Origin: Chloroflexota bacterium
GTDB lineage: Bacteria > Chloroflexota > Chloroflexia > Chloroflexales > Herpetosiphonaceae
NCBI GenBank assembly: GCA_020161265.1
Contig: JAIUOC010000004.1
Span: 310,001-374,000 of the forward strand
Length of the DNA: 64,000 nucleotides
Reading direction: 5' to 3'
The notes beneath the pieces are model-generated. The model saw nothing but the letters and a program-made list of their open reading frames with translations. It was not told where the DNA came from and did no database searches. How positions within the stretch are numbered: the first letter of the stretch is position 1; each line of letters begins with the position of its first letter. Shown piece by piece: positions 8,066 to 16,522 of this stretch. The position numbers and the translations under genes are program-made.

Positions 8066-9964
8066 CTATCTCCGCAAATAAATCGCCACGCTCGCATTTT
8101 CATAGACCAGCTCAAATTCAGCTGAATTAGCTAATTTGGCTTGATTGAAGATTTTGCCATTGGTGGTGGCATAGGCGTAATCATAGTTATGTTCACGCAT
8201 CCACTGAGCCAATTCAGCAGCAGTTTTTTCGTTGGCATTGCGCAACCAACTGGTTTCAGCCTCAACCGCCGCAATATACTCAGCTGTGCCTTGGTTGTAG
8301 ACAACTGGCGGTGTGCTCACTTGCAAGCCAGCATAGGGCAAAATCCACCAGCCACCATCGCTGCCACGGGCCACGTTATACAACCAACCTTCGGTATTAA
8401 TCGCAAACCGCGCATTTTTGGGAATCCGTTGCACAATCCAATTCAGGGCAGTTAAATCATCAGCTTTGGCGATAATCGTACCATCATTAATCACGCTATG
8501 CATTTTGGTAGCCGAAATCAGCACGGTTATTGCCAAAATTGCGGTGCGAATCGCCCGCCAACCTCGGGCTACTCCCTGTTTGAGATGTTTGCTCAAGCCT
8601 TGGTCCAATGAAGCAACCCCAAAGCCAAACCACAAACTAATCGGCAGAAAAATTGCCAAAGCCACAATGTTGTTGTTGAAAAACGAAAGATAGGGCAAGC
8701 CAATCACCACCGGATTGGCAAATAACATCACCAGGCCAGCCCATAAAAAGCTGATCAGCACCAAACGCCAGTGTTGAAAGAAGCCAAACCAAGCAGCCAA
8801 CAAACCTACTAAAAAGAGCACAAGGTTATTCCACGTCCAATATAAGCCTTTCGCAGCTTCGTAGGTATTGTAGCCACCACCAACCAATTGTTTGGGTGTG
8901 CCACTGCCAGCAGGCTGAATTTCACGAATCAATAAGGCCAGCCAGGGCGACATCAACAAAATCGCCATGCCAACTGCTGCCGCTTGCTTGCCCAAGATTT
9001 GCCAGCGTTGCTCAGTCCAAACATCGCGGCCCAACCAAACCGCGACACACCATAACAACGCAAAGCCAGCCGCCACAAAGTGAGTTGGCAGTAGCCCACC
9101 AACCACGAGCGTTAGCAAAATCAGGCCTTTGCGATCAGGTCGATCAAGCGCAACCCACGCCAACAGCAGCACCACCGGAACCATCGCCAAGCCCGAAAGC
9201 AAGGTGTAACGGCCCCAACTCAGGTAATAAGCGGGCATAATCGAGATAAAGCCCGTCATGGTGGCGGCGGCTAGGCCAGCAATCGGGCTTTTGGTTAGAC
9301 CAATCGTGGCGCTGCCAACCGAAATCACCACCAACACCCCCAAGAATTGACCATACCACAGCATAAATTGGGGAATGCTCATGCCACTCAGATTGTAGAT
9401 CGTGGCTGCCGTGGCGTGAAAGCCCCAGTGATAGCCAAAATTATCAACTGGCATGTAGGGGCGCAACGAGTAGGGCACTTGGCCGCTTTCAGCAATCACT
9501 CGCATAATCGTGGCATGGTGCAGCGAATCGACCCACGGTGGAAAAGCCACGTTGCGAATATGGCTCATTCTGGTGCTAATCGCGAAGGTCACAATTAATA
9601 ACGCCAACCCAAGAATTGGCACTGGCGCTGGCAAGGTCCAAGGCCGTTCGCCCTCACGCCATAAACGCCAAACAACCCCGCCAACCAAGCCAAAGGCAAT
9701 CAAGGAGATCATGCCAGTGCTCAGGGCTAAACCAAGCGTGGTCAGCCATAAGTAGCCCAACGGCCAAACTGCCAAGCTCAGTCCAATCCACAGGCTGGGT
9801 CGCACCAATGGCGCTAAATTCAAATCCAGCCAGCGCTCGAGCAAGTAGCCTGGAGCTAGCGCACAAACTAGCGCTGCAAACCAAAAACGGCTGTTTGGCA
9901 GAATTAAGATTAATATTGCTAGCCCAAGCAGGCCACCCAGCCCAATCATTCGTTGACGATTCAT
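8066..9964 (-). CDS. Polytopic membrane protein, GT-C glycosyltransferase-like
   Basis: The 632-residue protein has about 12-13 hydrophobic helices followed by a soluble C-terminal domain of about 130 residues. After the early helices, the first large loop contains PPWVDSLHHATIM, an Asp-containing loop of the sort seen in GT-C family lipid-linked sugar transferases. The C-terminal segment contains ALNWIVQRIPKNARFAINTE, typical of large bacterial GT-C-like proteins. A role in transferring sugars outside the membrane is inference. The ATG at 9964 was chosen because the upstream GTG lies inside the AGGGTG ribosome-binding site. Confidence 0.7.
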   Translation of the reverse strand: MNRQRMIGLGGLLGLAILILILPNSRFWFAALVCALAPGYLLERWLDLNLAPLVRPSLWIGLSLAVWPLGYLWLTTLGLALSTGMISLIAFGLVGGVVWRLWREGERPWTLPAPVPILGLALLIVTFAISTRMSHIRNVAFPPWVDSLHHATIMRVIAESGQVPYSLRPYMPVDNFGYHWGFHATAATIYNLSGMSIPQFMLWYGQFLGVLVVISVGSATIGLTKSPIAGLAAATMTGFISIMPAYYLSWGRYTLLSGLAMVPVVLLLAWVALDRPDRKGLILLTLVVGGLLPTHFVAAGFALLWCVAVWLGRDVWTEQRWQILGKQAAAVGMAILLMSPWLALLIREIQPAGSGTPKQLVGGGYNTYEAAKGLYWTWNNLVLFLVGLLAAWFGFFQHWRLVLISFLWAGLVMLFANPVVIGLPYLSFFNNNIVALAIFLPISLWFGFGVASLDQGLSKHLKQGVARGWRAIRTAILAITVLISATKMHSVINDGTIIAKADDLTALNWIVQRIPKNARFAINTEGWLYNVARGSDGGWWILPYAGLQVSTPPVVYNQGTAEYIAAVEAETSWLRNANEKTAAELAQWMREHNYDYAYATTNGKIFNQAKLANSAEFELVYENASVAIYLRR

Positions 9965-10065
9965 AGACAGCACCCTACAATTTGTGGTTCATGGCAAATG
10001 GTACACGAAAAACGCCACTGGTAAAACAGTAGCGTTCAAGCCAAAAGTCATGATTTTACGGTTGT

Positions 10066-11436
10066 TTAGCGATGGACTTCGGCGCGTTGTTCAGCTAATT
10101 GCAATTGCCAATTTTGTACGCGCAACCGTTGCACCAACGAGCGAGCCAGATTTTGCATCAGCTTCAGGCCCAGCGAGGCATCATCTTCAAACAAGGCAAA
10201 CAGATAACGGCTATCGATCGAAAGCACGGTCGCTCCCGACTTGCCAGCGCGTAAATCGGCGGTGCGTCGGCCACCTTTGCCCTGAATCAAGGCCATTTCG
10301 CCAGCAATTTGGCCCGCCATCAGCACATTAACCCGCCGCGATTCTTCAATCCCAAGCTCATTGCTGATTCGCACCAAAACATCAACTTGGCCATCTTGCA
10401 CAATAAATAATTCATCGCCGCTTGAATCTTCCAGCGCCAGCACATCTTGCGGGGCAAAATGATGTTGATGGCACAAACCTGCCACCCGCAAGCGTTGCGA
10501 TTCACTTAAATCTTGGCCTAACTCAGTATTCGAGAGGAACTGGGCAATTTCGCCAACATCAAGATCACGCTGCTGTTGTACTTGATCATTTGGCAGGCTC
10601 GGCAAAATTGGCAAGCCCAAAAATGAGGCAATATAGCGCATCGTAGTTTCATATTGCTCAAAATGCGGCCAATGCCCAGCATTTGGAATCAAGCGCAAAT
10701 CAGCTTGCGGCCATTCGTCAGCTACCGCGCCAGCATCACGCAACGGCACAGTATTATCCTCAGCGCCCCAAATCACTTGAGCTGGCGGCTGAATTTGCTT
10801 GAGTTTGCCACGCAAATCGCCCATTTTCATGGCTTCGTAGCAGGCAGCGCGAACTCTGCCTTGGCCTGGTCGCCGTGCATCGGCGCGAATTCGATCATAA
10901 TCTTGCTGCGAGATTGCGGCCCGTTCAGCGAAGAGGATCGGCTTCATCAATTGATTGATATAGCTTAAAGGCGTATTTTCGAGATAACTCAAAATTTTGC
11001 CGCCCAATCGCGTGCGTTCGAGCAAAATATGCGGAGCCACAAACAAATTGATAAAGGTTGATAGTCGCCCGCTGACCACTGGATTGAGCAAAATCAAACG
11101 TTCGACCAGCATTGGGTGGCGCAGGGCTAAAGTCATGGCAATTTGGCCGCCCATCGAGTGACCAAGCACAACCACTGGTCGATCGCTCGCTTCCTCGATC
11201 AATTTGGCCATCAAATCGGCATACCAATCGATCGTAATTGGGTGTTTCGGTGCAGGCGACCGCCCATAGCCAGGCAAATCGACCGCCATATACGAATAGC
11301 GCGTGCCCAAAGCTTGCAGCAGCGGAGTCCAGGTAAACCACGAACTCGACCAGCCATGAATTAATAAGGCGACGGGGGCATTACGGCGATTATCGCGGAT
11401 ATGCAGTTCCTGTCCGTCGATGACATAGGTTGACAT
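10066..11436 (-). CDS. Alpha/beta-hydrolase fused to a cyclic-nucleotide-binding domain
   Basis: Residues 1-275 are an alpha/beta-hydrolase. The oxyanion region is LIHGWSSSW (25-33), the nucleophile elbow GHSMGG has Ser94, an Asp lies in WGAEDNTVPL near 227, and the His lies in NAGHWPHFEQ near 256. Residues about 300-440 form a cNMP-binding (CRP/PKA-type) domain with a phosphate-binding cassette reading GEMALIQGKGGRRTA, including the conserved Glu and Arg. There is no DNA-binding domain. cAMP or cGMP may switch the hydrolase. The substrate is unknown. A GAGGG site precedes the ATG. Confidence 0.85.
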   Translation of the reverse strand: MSTYVIDGQELHIRDNRRNAPVALLIHGWSSSWFTWTPLLQALGTRYSYMAVDLPGYGRSPAPKHPITIDWYADLMAKLIEEASDRPVVVLGHSMGGQIAMTLALRHPMLVERLILLNPVVSGRLSTFINLFVAPHILLERTRLGGKILSYLENTPLSYINQLMKPILFAERAAISQQDYDRIRADARRPGQGRVRAACYEAMKMGDLRGKLKQIQPPAQVIWGAEDNTVPLRDAGAVADEWPQADLRLIPNAGHWPHFEQYETTMRYIASFLGLPILPSLPNDQVQQQRDLDVGEIAQFLSNTELGQDLSESQRLRVAGLCHQHHFAPQDVLALEDSSGDELFIVQDGQVDVLVRISNELGIEESRRVNVLMAGQIAGEMALIQGKGGRRTADLRAGKSGATVLSIDSRYLFALFEDDASLGLKLMQNLARSLVQRLRVQNWQLQLAEQRAEVHR

Positions 11437-11514
11437 GCACTACCCTCATTGCAGGAACAATTACATAATTGGGCTATTGTAGCATATTGGGGCAAGTGGC
11501 TTCCCTAGATACGA

Positions 11515-11725
11515 GGCTAGTTAGTAGGAGCGAGGGAGCAGTTATCAGTTATCAGGGGCCAGTAATCACACAACTATGAAGAATACGAAGGAGCAAGGGA
11601 TCGGTTATTGGGGGTCGGGGATCGGGCGACGAGCAATCACAGAGATGATGAAGGGTCAAGGGTTTCGTGAGCACGCAACCACGAAGAACGCGAAGAGCAC
11701 GAAGGGGAAGATAAAGATCAGAATA
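11515..11725. repeat. Composite intergenic repeat, copy 1
   Basis: The 443-nt gap between the hydrolase and ferredoxin genes contains degenerate GATC/GGGG-type text (GTTATCAGGGGCCAG, GGGGTCGGGGATCGGG) followed by a tract of CACGAAGA/GCGAAGAG/CACGAAGG units at about 11679-11708. The same modules recur at other sites in this window. No gene is supported here. Confidence 0.7.
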
Positions 11726-11765
11726 GCTTGAATATAGACTAAAAAGCCTGATTTTACCGTCTTTA

Positions 11766-11780
11766 TTAGAATCATTCTCA
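11766..11780. promoter_or_regulatory. Fur-like 7-1-7 palindrome upstream of the ferredoxin gene
   Basis: TTAGAATCATTCTCA is a 7-1-7 inverted repeat (TTAGAAT, C, ATTCTCA) with one mismatch between its arms, and it extends by one more pair. It matches the TGAGAATnATTCTCA form of Fur boxes known in several phyla. It lies about 100 nt before the ferredoxin ATG, with TACACT at 11821-11826 as a possible -10. Iron control of the ferredoxin gene is inferred from the site alone. Confidence 0.45.
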
Positions 11781-11879
11781 TTATGTGACTAAAGTTACAG
11801 AAGCATGGCGAGGAGCTTGCTACACTAATCTTAGAAAACAAGTATGAAGTTTACGCCTCAGCGCGAAGGAGTATCAACA

Positions 11880-12113
11880 ATGGCCTACGTAATTGCAGAA
11901 CCATGTGTCGGCACCAAAGATTCAGCCTGTGTCAAAGTTTGCCCAGTTGACTGTATCTATGAAGGTGAAGACCAATACTATATCAACCCCGACGAATGTA
12001 TTGATTGTGGCGCTTGCGAACCAGAATGCCCAGTCAGCGCAATTTTCTCAAGCGACAGCGTGCCCGAACAATGGGCCTCATACACCCAAAAGAACGTCGA
12101 TTTCTTCGGTTAG
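11880..12113 (+). CDS. fdxA: 7Fe ferredoxin (3Fe-4S/4Fe-4S)
   Basis: This is a 77-residue soluble electron carrier. The first site reads [14 protein letters not shown] (C-x7-C-x3-CP), the pattern of 7Fe ferredoxins whose first cluster is 3Fe-4S. The second reads [12 protein letters not shown] (C-x2-C-x2-C-x3-CP), a classical 4Fe-4S site. Length matches Thermus and actinobacterial FdxA types. The start was set at MAYVIAEPC because AAGGAG lies 8 nt upstream, rather than at an in-frame ATG 12 codons earlier. A Fur-like box lies upstream and a strong hairpin follows. Confidence 0.93.
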   Translation: MAYVIAEPCVGTKDSACVKVCPVDCIYEGEDQYYINPDECIDCGACEPECPVSAIFSSDSVPEQWASYTQKNVDFFG

Positions 12114-12137
12114 TTCTGAACCAAGCCAATTGACTCT

Positions 12138-12165
12138 CAGGGACACGGAAATTTCCGTGTCCCTG
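12138..12165 (+). terminator. Terminator after the ferredoxin gene
   Basis: A perfect 28-nt palindrome (CAGGGACACGGAAA and its complement, 14 bp with no separate loop) begins 25 nt after the stop codon and is followed by TTATTTATT. It is a strong rho-independent terminator candidate. Its GGGACACGGAA core resembles the hairpins at 30791 and 36209. Confidence 0.8.
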
Positions 12166-12188
12166 TTATTTATTAAATTGAGGTTGCG

Positions 12189-12890
12189 ATGCTGCGTTTT
12201 CCGGTAGTTTGTTTTGATGTTGGCTTTACCTTGCTCGATGAGCGGGTTGATGCCCACGATTTAATTGGCGAGGTGCTGCAAGAATTGGGCTTGCAGGTTG
12301 AACCCAATTTGATTCGCGATGCCCGCAAAGCGACCAATCGTTGGTATCATCAGCGCTATCATTCGCTCGATAATAACGATTGGAGTTCCGATGCCACAAT
12401 TCGCACGCTTTGGCTCGAATTCTATCAACATCTATTCGATCAAATCGATCCCTCGCTGGATCACGCAATGCTTGGAGATCGCTTGATTGCGCACTACGAG
12501 CAGCCCGAAAATTGGGTTCCCTTCAACGATGTGCGCGAAACCCTCGATAGTTTGCATGCCAAAGGCATTCGAATTGGGATTGTCTCGGATTGGGCCAGCA
12601 GTTTACGGCCAATTCTGACCTACAACAAACTGTTGCCCTACTTCGATTTTGCGGTTATTTCGGCGGATGCTGGCTATGCCAAACCCATGACCGACCTCTA
12701 TCAACTGGCGATCAAGCGCTCCGGCGTTGCCGCTGATCAGATTATTCATATTGGCGATAGTTATTATGCTGATGTGTTGGGCGCACGCGCAGTTGGCATG
12801 CAAGCGGCGTTAATCGACCGTCACAAGCGCATTCCCAAAGCCGATTGTCCAATTCTGCACGATTTACGCGATTTATTGCCGTTGGTTTAA
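12189..12890 (+). CDS. HAD-superfamily hydrolase
   Basis: The 233-residue protein has the four HAD motifs. Motif I is FDVGFTLLDE with nucleophile Asp10, motif II is IGIVSDWASS, motif III has a Lys in YAKPM, and motif IV is HIGDSYYADVLGA. In motif I the usual second Asp (DxD) is Gly, a variant seen in some HAD members including dehalogenase-like proteins, so phosphatase activity should not be assumed. The helical cap lies between motifs I and II. A GAGGTTGCG sequence precedes the ATG. The substrate is unknown. Confidence 0.88.
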   Translation: MLRFPVVCFDVGFTLLDERVDAHDLIGEVLQELGLQVEPNLIRDARKATNRWYHQRYHSLDNNDWSSDATIRTLWLEFYQHLFDQIDPSLDHAMLGDRLIAHYEQPENWVPFNDVRETLDSLHAKGIRIGIVSDWASSLRPILTYNKLLPYFDFAVISADAGYAKPMTDLYQLAIKRSGVAADQIIHIGDSYYADVLGARAVGMQAALIDRHKRIPKADCPILHDLRDLLPLV

Positions 12891-12913
12891 TGATGAAGAA
12901 TAAGGTTTTATGG

Positions 12914-13720
12914 CTAGCATAGGCGCAAACGCAGTACCAAAACTGGCGGAATTTCGCTAAAATTGGCCCATGAAAATGGGTGGGTGCTGGTTGTACCTGT
13001 CGGATAGCGCGGCTCAAGCAATCCATCAAGCACAAATCCTGCCGCAAATGCTATGCCCAGTAAGCTTGTGAGCGACCGATGAAAATTGAATTGGGCGCTT
13101 GGCTGACCAACTACCCCAACCCCTTGGTGCACAGCTGGCGTGAGATAACTGCCAATTTGTAGCCGCGAGTGAGTTTCGACCTCGCCTTGCGCATTCTCAA
13201 ATTGCTCGACAATTTTGCGACTGTGCGGGGTTTGAAAACATGGATGGACTGTCGCCAGCACAAAATGGCCTTGTGGCTTGAGCAATTTGGCTGCTGCTTG
13301 AAATAACGGCTCAATCGAGGGCAAATCCATCAGCACCATCGTCGAAACTAAAGCATCAAAACTGCTAGCACCTAAGGCCAATAATTGATCGAAATTAGTT
13401 GCATCGACAACTTGATATTCGAGGGTTGTAGAGCTTGGATACTGCTTGGCACGTTCGATTAAGCTGGTGCTAGCATCAACTGCCAGCACCGTTGCTCCCA
13501 ATTCAGCCAAATGTCGTGCGAAGAGACCGTTCCCACAACCAATGTCAAGCACACGTTGCGCCGCTTGCAACTCTAACAAACTCAGCATGGCAGGCCGCAC
13601 CAATTGCAAATGAAAACGGTTACCATCCTGACCCATTGAGTTATCCCAATGCTCAGCGTTCGTTTCCCAAACAGCATTGGATTGAGCATTTAATTCAGGC
13701 CATTCGCTATTTGCACTCAT
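12914..13720 (-). CDS. SAM-dependent methyltransferase
   Basis: This 268-residue class I methyltransferase has motif I VLDIGCGNGLFARHLAE near residue 59 and an acidic residue ending beta-2 (AVDAS). An ALVSTMVLMDLP post-motif strand and KLLKPQGHFVLATVHPCFQ follow, which fits a methyltransf_11/25-type small-molecule enzyme. The substrate cannot be read. It is followed 12 nt upstream on the same strand by the deoxyribosyltransferase-like gene, so the two may share a transcript. Confidence 0.87.
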   Translation of the reverse strand: MSANSEWPELNAQSNAVWETNAEHWDNSMGQDGNRFHLQLVRPAMLSLLELQAAQRVLDIGCGNGLFARHLAELGATVLAVDASTSLIERAKQYPSSTTLEYQVVDATNFDQLLALGASSFDALVSTMVLMDLPSIEPLFQAAAKLLKPQGHFVLATVHPCFQTPHSRKIVEQFENAQGEVETHSRLQIGSYLTPAVHQGVGVVGQPSAQFNFHRSLTSLLGIAFAAGFVLDGLLEPRYPTGTTSTHPFSWANFSEIPPVLVLRLRLC

Positions 13721-13732
13721 TGAGCAGTATTC

Positions 13733-14131
13733 CTAATATTCTTGAGGATCGATCAACTCGCTACAGCCAGGGATATCTTGCAAACGCTCGAAGCATTGGC
13801 GACCATGGGCTTTGGCCAGTTCAAGCATCTGATCAGCGCCTGCTGAAGGGCCACCAACCCGCAACACCGCATCGCAACGAATCACCAAGCGCTCAGCAAT
13901 TGGGTGAAAAATCGCATTAAAGATCTCATCACCAATCCGTTTAGAGCCAGCCAAATCAACCATTGGTAGCGCCAGCCACTCGCCAAGCACTGGCAAATGT
14001 CCAGCGTTGAACAACGGTAACACATATGATTCCATCAAATGAACATTGGCCGCAATTTTAGCTGGATCGTCGCCAGTGCCAGAACGATAGGGCCCAGCAA
14101 TTAAAATCATCAACGCAGCGTGATCAGCCAT
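13733..14131 (-). CDS. Nucleoside 2-deoxyribosyltransferase-like (DUF4406-like) protein
   Basis: The 132-residue protein starts with LMILIAGPYRSG, the beta-strand and loop typical of nucleoside 2-deoxyribosyltransferase-like and DUF4406 proteins. A conserved-looking acidic segment follows, and VLRVGGPSAGADQMLELAKA resembles the substrate-binding part of that fold. The fold call is reasonable; the activity is not shown. The start at 14131 was chosen because GGAGG lies 8 nt upstream, while the earlier in-frame TTG overlaps that site. Confidence 0.65.
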   Translation of the reverse strand: MADHAALMILIAGPYRSGTGDDPAKIAANVHLMESYVLPLFNAGHLPVLGEWLALPMVDLAGSKRIGDEIFNAIFHPIAERLVIRCDAVLRVGGPSAGADQMLELAKAHGRQCFERLQDIPGCSELIDPQEY

Positions 14132-14179
14132 TAGAGCAACCTCCAAACAAAATCCTCGTTACTCTAGCATAGCTGTCAA

Positions 14180-14722
14180 CTACAGGGCATTTGGCCATGG
14201 CCCAGCTGCTTGGCTTGGTAACTCAACTACTTCGGTTTTTTGATCATAGAGCTTAAAACCACGGGCTTGGTAGTTGGCTAAGGCAGTTGGGCCATCGAGC
14301 GTGCAAGTATGCAGCCAAACCCGCGAGCTGGTTAATTGCCAAGCCTGCTGAATAACCTTGGTAAGTAAAAGCCCGCCCAAGCCTTGGCCATACCATTGCG
14401 GCAACAAGCCAAAATAGCCAATTTGGGCTGAGCCGTCGGCCGCTTGCACCAACTCGCAATAGCCAATCGGAATACCTTGATATGTGCCGAGCCATGTTTG
14501 AATTGTAGGCTGGCTCAAGTAATCGAGCCATTGTTGATACGACCAGCCGAGCCGATCAAGCCAATACCACTGAGCACCCACCGCCGTATATAAAAAGCGA
14601 TTGAGTTCAGGGCTAATCCGCTGAACTTGGGCAAAACCAAAAGCTGGCTCATGGCGTAAACTTGGCTTAAGCTCGCTGGCTGATAACATCTCAAGGTAGG
14701 TTGTTGTCACTTCGCGCTGCAT
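14180..14722 (-). CDS. GNAT-family N-acetyltransferase
   Basis: The 180-residue protein has the GNAT core. IGYCELVQ and IGYFGLLPQWYGQGLGGLLL supply beta-4 and the pyrophosphate-binding loop (Q/RxxGxG/A form QGLGG), followed by TCTLDGPTALANYQARGFK, a typical motif B. The acetyl acceptor is unknown. I place the start at 14722 because GAGGA lies 5 nt upstream. Earlier in-frame ATGs lie inside the preceding gene and lack a site. Confidence 0.88.
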   Translation of the reverse strand: MQREVTTTYLEMLSASELKPSLRHEPAFGFAQVQRISPELNRFLYTAVGAQWYWLDRLGWSYQQWLDYLSQPTIQTWLGTYQGIPIGYCELVQAADGSAQIGYFGLLPQWYGQGLGGLLLTKVIQQAWQLTSSRVWLHTCTLDGPTALANYQARGFKLYDQKTEVVELPSQAAGPWPNAL

Positions 14723-14730
14723 GGACTTCC

Positions 14731-15300
14731 TCATCGAACTAGTGCTTGAAGGATTATCGAAGCAAACCATAGAAAAAACCAACCCAAAAAAATTACCGTG
14801 GCATAGAGGTAAATTCGTGCTTTAATACTCGCCGCAGTATGTTTGATGTTGCCCTTGGTCACAGTAACCTCAAATGGCAATAAACGAGCCAAGTTGGAAT
14901 AATACTCTAACCCAAACTGATAGAGCGCCTGCTGTTCATAGGTAAATTGCAATACACTCCCACGAATTAAACCTACCCGAACATTGATTAATTGAGCAGC
15001 ATTAATTGACTGACCCTCAATCAAAAATGGCTCAGTTTGCTCAATTCCACTAGCGGCACCATGCATAGCTGCAAATTTCTTGATTGGATAGATCCATAGG
15101 CCTGTAGCCGTAACAAACACAACCGCTCGTAACGACTCGACCCAGTTTGTTCCACGTACTAATTCTGTTGGTTGATCAAGTGGTTTTTTAATTATTTTGG
15201 CAATTAACGTTATTTGTGGTTGCAATTCAGGATGATCAGCAGCAAATTGCTGACTCATCGCTTTCACATTATAAATCGATCGATTAAACCAGCGGCGCAT
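14731..15300 (-). CDS. Membrane-anchored protein of unknown family
   Basis: This 189-residue protein has a soluble N-terminal part of about 150 residues with two short hydrophobic strands. It ends in a strong hydrophobic segment (YLYATVIFLGWFFLWFASII), which makes it a probable tail-anchored membrane protein. It is more AT-rich than its neighbours. The acetyltransferase gene follows directly, 8 nt away, so they are probably co-transcribed. I recognise no family. Confidence 0.6.
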   Translation of the reverse strand: MRRWFNRSIYNVKAMSQQFAADHPELQPQITLIAKIIKKPLDQPTELVRGTNWVESLRAVVFVTATGLWIYPIKKFAAMHGAASGIEQTEPFLIEGQSINAAQLINVRVGLIRGSVLQFTYEQQALYQFGLEYYSNLARLLPFEVTVTKGNIKHTAASIKARIYLYATVIFLGWFFLWFASIILQALVR

Positions 15301-15398
15301 ACGATTGATCCTCTCTCGCTAAAATCATTCGTTCGGCAGATCTTATTGTAACTCAACGCAAGTATGCTGAGGATTAATTATACCGAATGAGGTAAGCC

Positions 15399-15836
15399 AT
15401 GCCAACCACTGAATTTTGCCTTGAATGCGGCGCTCCATCGGTTGAAGGCTTCAACTGTTGGGAGCAATTAGGGGCGTTAATCGCCTGGGAATATAACGAC
15501 CCAGCCTTGCATGCCCAGCACTTTTTGGTTGTCGCCAGCTACAATTTGCAACACCCGGCTCAATTTACCGAGGCAGCGATTGAACAACTGCGCAGCGCAT
15601 TCAACGATTATCTTGATCATGGGGTTAGTGCCGCAACATTACGGCAACGAGTTGCCAAAACCTATGCAGGCGCGACGCGGGTGCTGCGGCCTGAAGCTGA
15701 ACGCCGACCGCAATTACGCCGCTGGACGATGACCATTGCTGATGTCTATCTGCCTGAACAACCAGCAGGAGCCGTCGAGCGCTTATTGCGTTGGGCCAGA
15801 GTTATTCAGGCGAATCAAGCGGTGGCGCAGGCTTGA
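15399..15836 (+). CDS. DUF5946 family protein
   Basis: The 145-residue protein begins with a CLECGAP knuckle, then EYNDPALHAQHFLVVASYNLQ, closely matching the DUF5946 pattern in which a zinc knuckle precedes a helical domain with an AxHHLxVxxYxLQHP-like stretch. Function is unknown. A GAGGTAA site precedes the ATG. The gene's 3' end overlaps the convergent comF gene by 35 nt. Confidence 0.75.
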   Translation: MPTTEFCLECGAPSVEGFNCWEQLGALIAWEYNDPALHAQHFLVVASYNLQHPAQFTEAAIEQLRSAFNDYLDHGVSAATLRQRVAKTYAGATRVLRPEAERRPQLRRWTMTIADVYLPEQPAGAVERLLRWARVIQANQAVAQA

Positions 15837-16473
15837 TAATCGCTTTGGCTAGCGCTAGCCCTTCAACCACCGTACTACCAGCAGCAATTAATGCACTAGC
15901 ACAAGCTTCAAAGGTTGAGCCAGTGGTAAGCACATCGTCGATCAGCAATACATGGCTTGGGGCAGGCTGTTGACCACGCCATTCAAAAGCTCCGGCGACA
16001 TTGCTGGCACGAGCTTGCGCTTGCTGACCAACTTGATGCTCGGTGGCACGCACCCGTTGCAAATCGGTGCTCAGTGGCAATTGCCAAGCTTTGGCCAAAT
16101 TACGCGCCAATAATTCAGCTTGATTATAGCCACGTTCACGTTTGCGCACGCCATGCAATGGCACAGGCATCAACACAACATCGTTCCAAGCACAAAAATC
16201 AAACAACAATGGAGCCAAAATTTGGGCTAAGGGATGGGCATTTTGATATTTAAAAGCATGGATTGCCGCGCGTAGACTGCCTTGAAACGGATAAATACCC
16301 AAAGCACGTTCAAGTGGTGAATCGGCGGCTAAAGGTTGCGGTCGTTGGGGTGGAGTCAGCGGAATACATTCGGCGAAGCAAGCGGGGCAAAATTGCGTGC
16401 CAGCCTTGCCACAGCTATAGCAGCGTGGCGGGTAAACGAGATCAAGCAAGCTATTCCATAAACGGTTGATCAT
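15802..16473 (-). CDS. comF: ComF-family phosphoribosyltransferase-like protein
   Basis: ComF proteins are phosphoribosyltransferase-fold proteins, involved in DNA uptake in competent bacteria and in less clear roles elsewhere. The 223-residue protein has the N-terminal zinc finger C18-x2-C21-x7-C29-x2-C32, a family RERGYNQAELLA segment and the PRPP-binding loop VLLIDDVLTTGST. Length is standard. It is separated from the upstream anti-sigma gene by a terminator. No other competence genes are in this window. Confidence 0.93.
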   Translation of the reverse strand: MINRLWNSLLDLVYPPRCYSCGKAGTQFCPACFAECIPLTPPQRPQPLAADSPLERALGIYPFQGSLRAAIHAFKYQNAHPLAQILAPLLFDFCAWNDVVLMPVPLHGVRKRERGYNQAELLARNLAKAWQLPLSTDLQRVRATEHQVGQQAQARASNVAGAFEWRGQQPAPSHVLLIDDVLTTGSTFEACASALIAAGSTVVEGLALAKAIIKPAPPLDSPE

Positions 16474-16489
16474 CGTAGCCCCAAATCAA

Positions 16490-16515
16490 ACCCGCAAGCC
16501 AGTTGACTTGCGGGT
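16490..16515 (-). terminator. Terminator after the sigma/anti-sigma pair
   Basis: A perfect 9-bp stem (ACCCGCAAG at 16490-16498, CTTGCGGGT at 16507-16515) with an 8-nt loop lies 8 nt beyond the anti-sigma stop on the minus strand and is followed in that direction by TTTGATTTGG. It separates the pair from comF. Confidence 0.75.
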
Positions 16516-16522
16516 GACGCTT

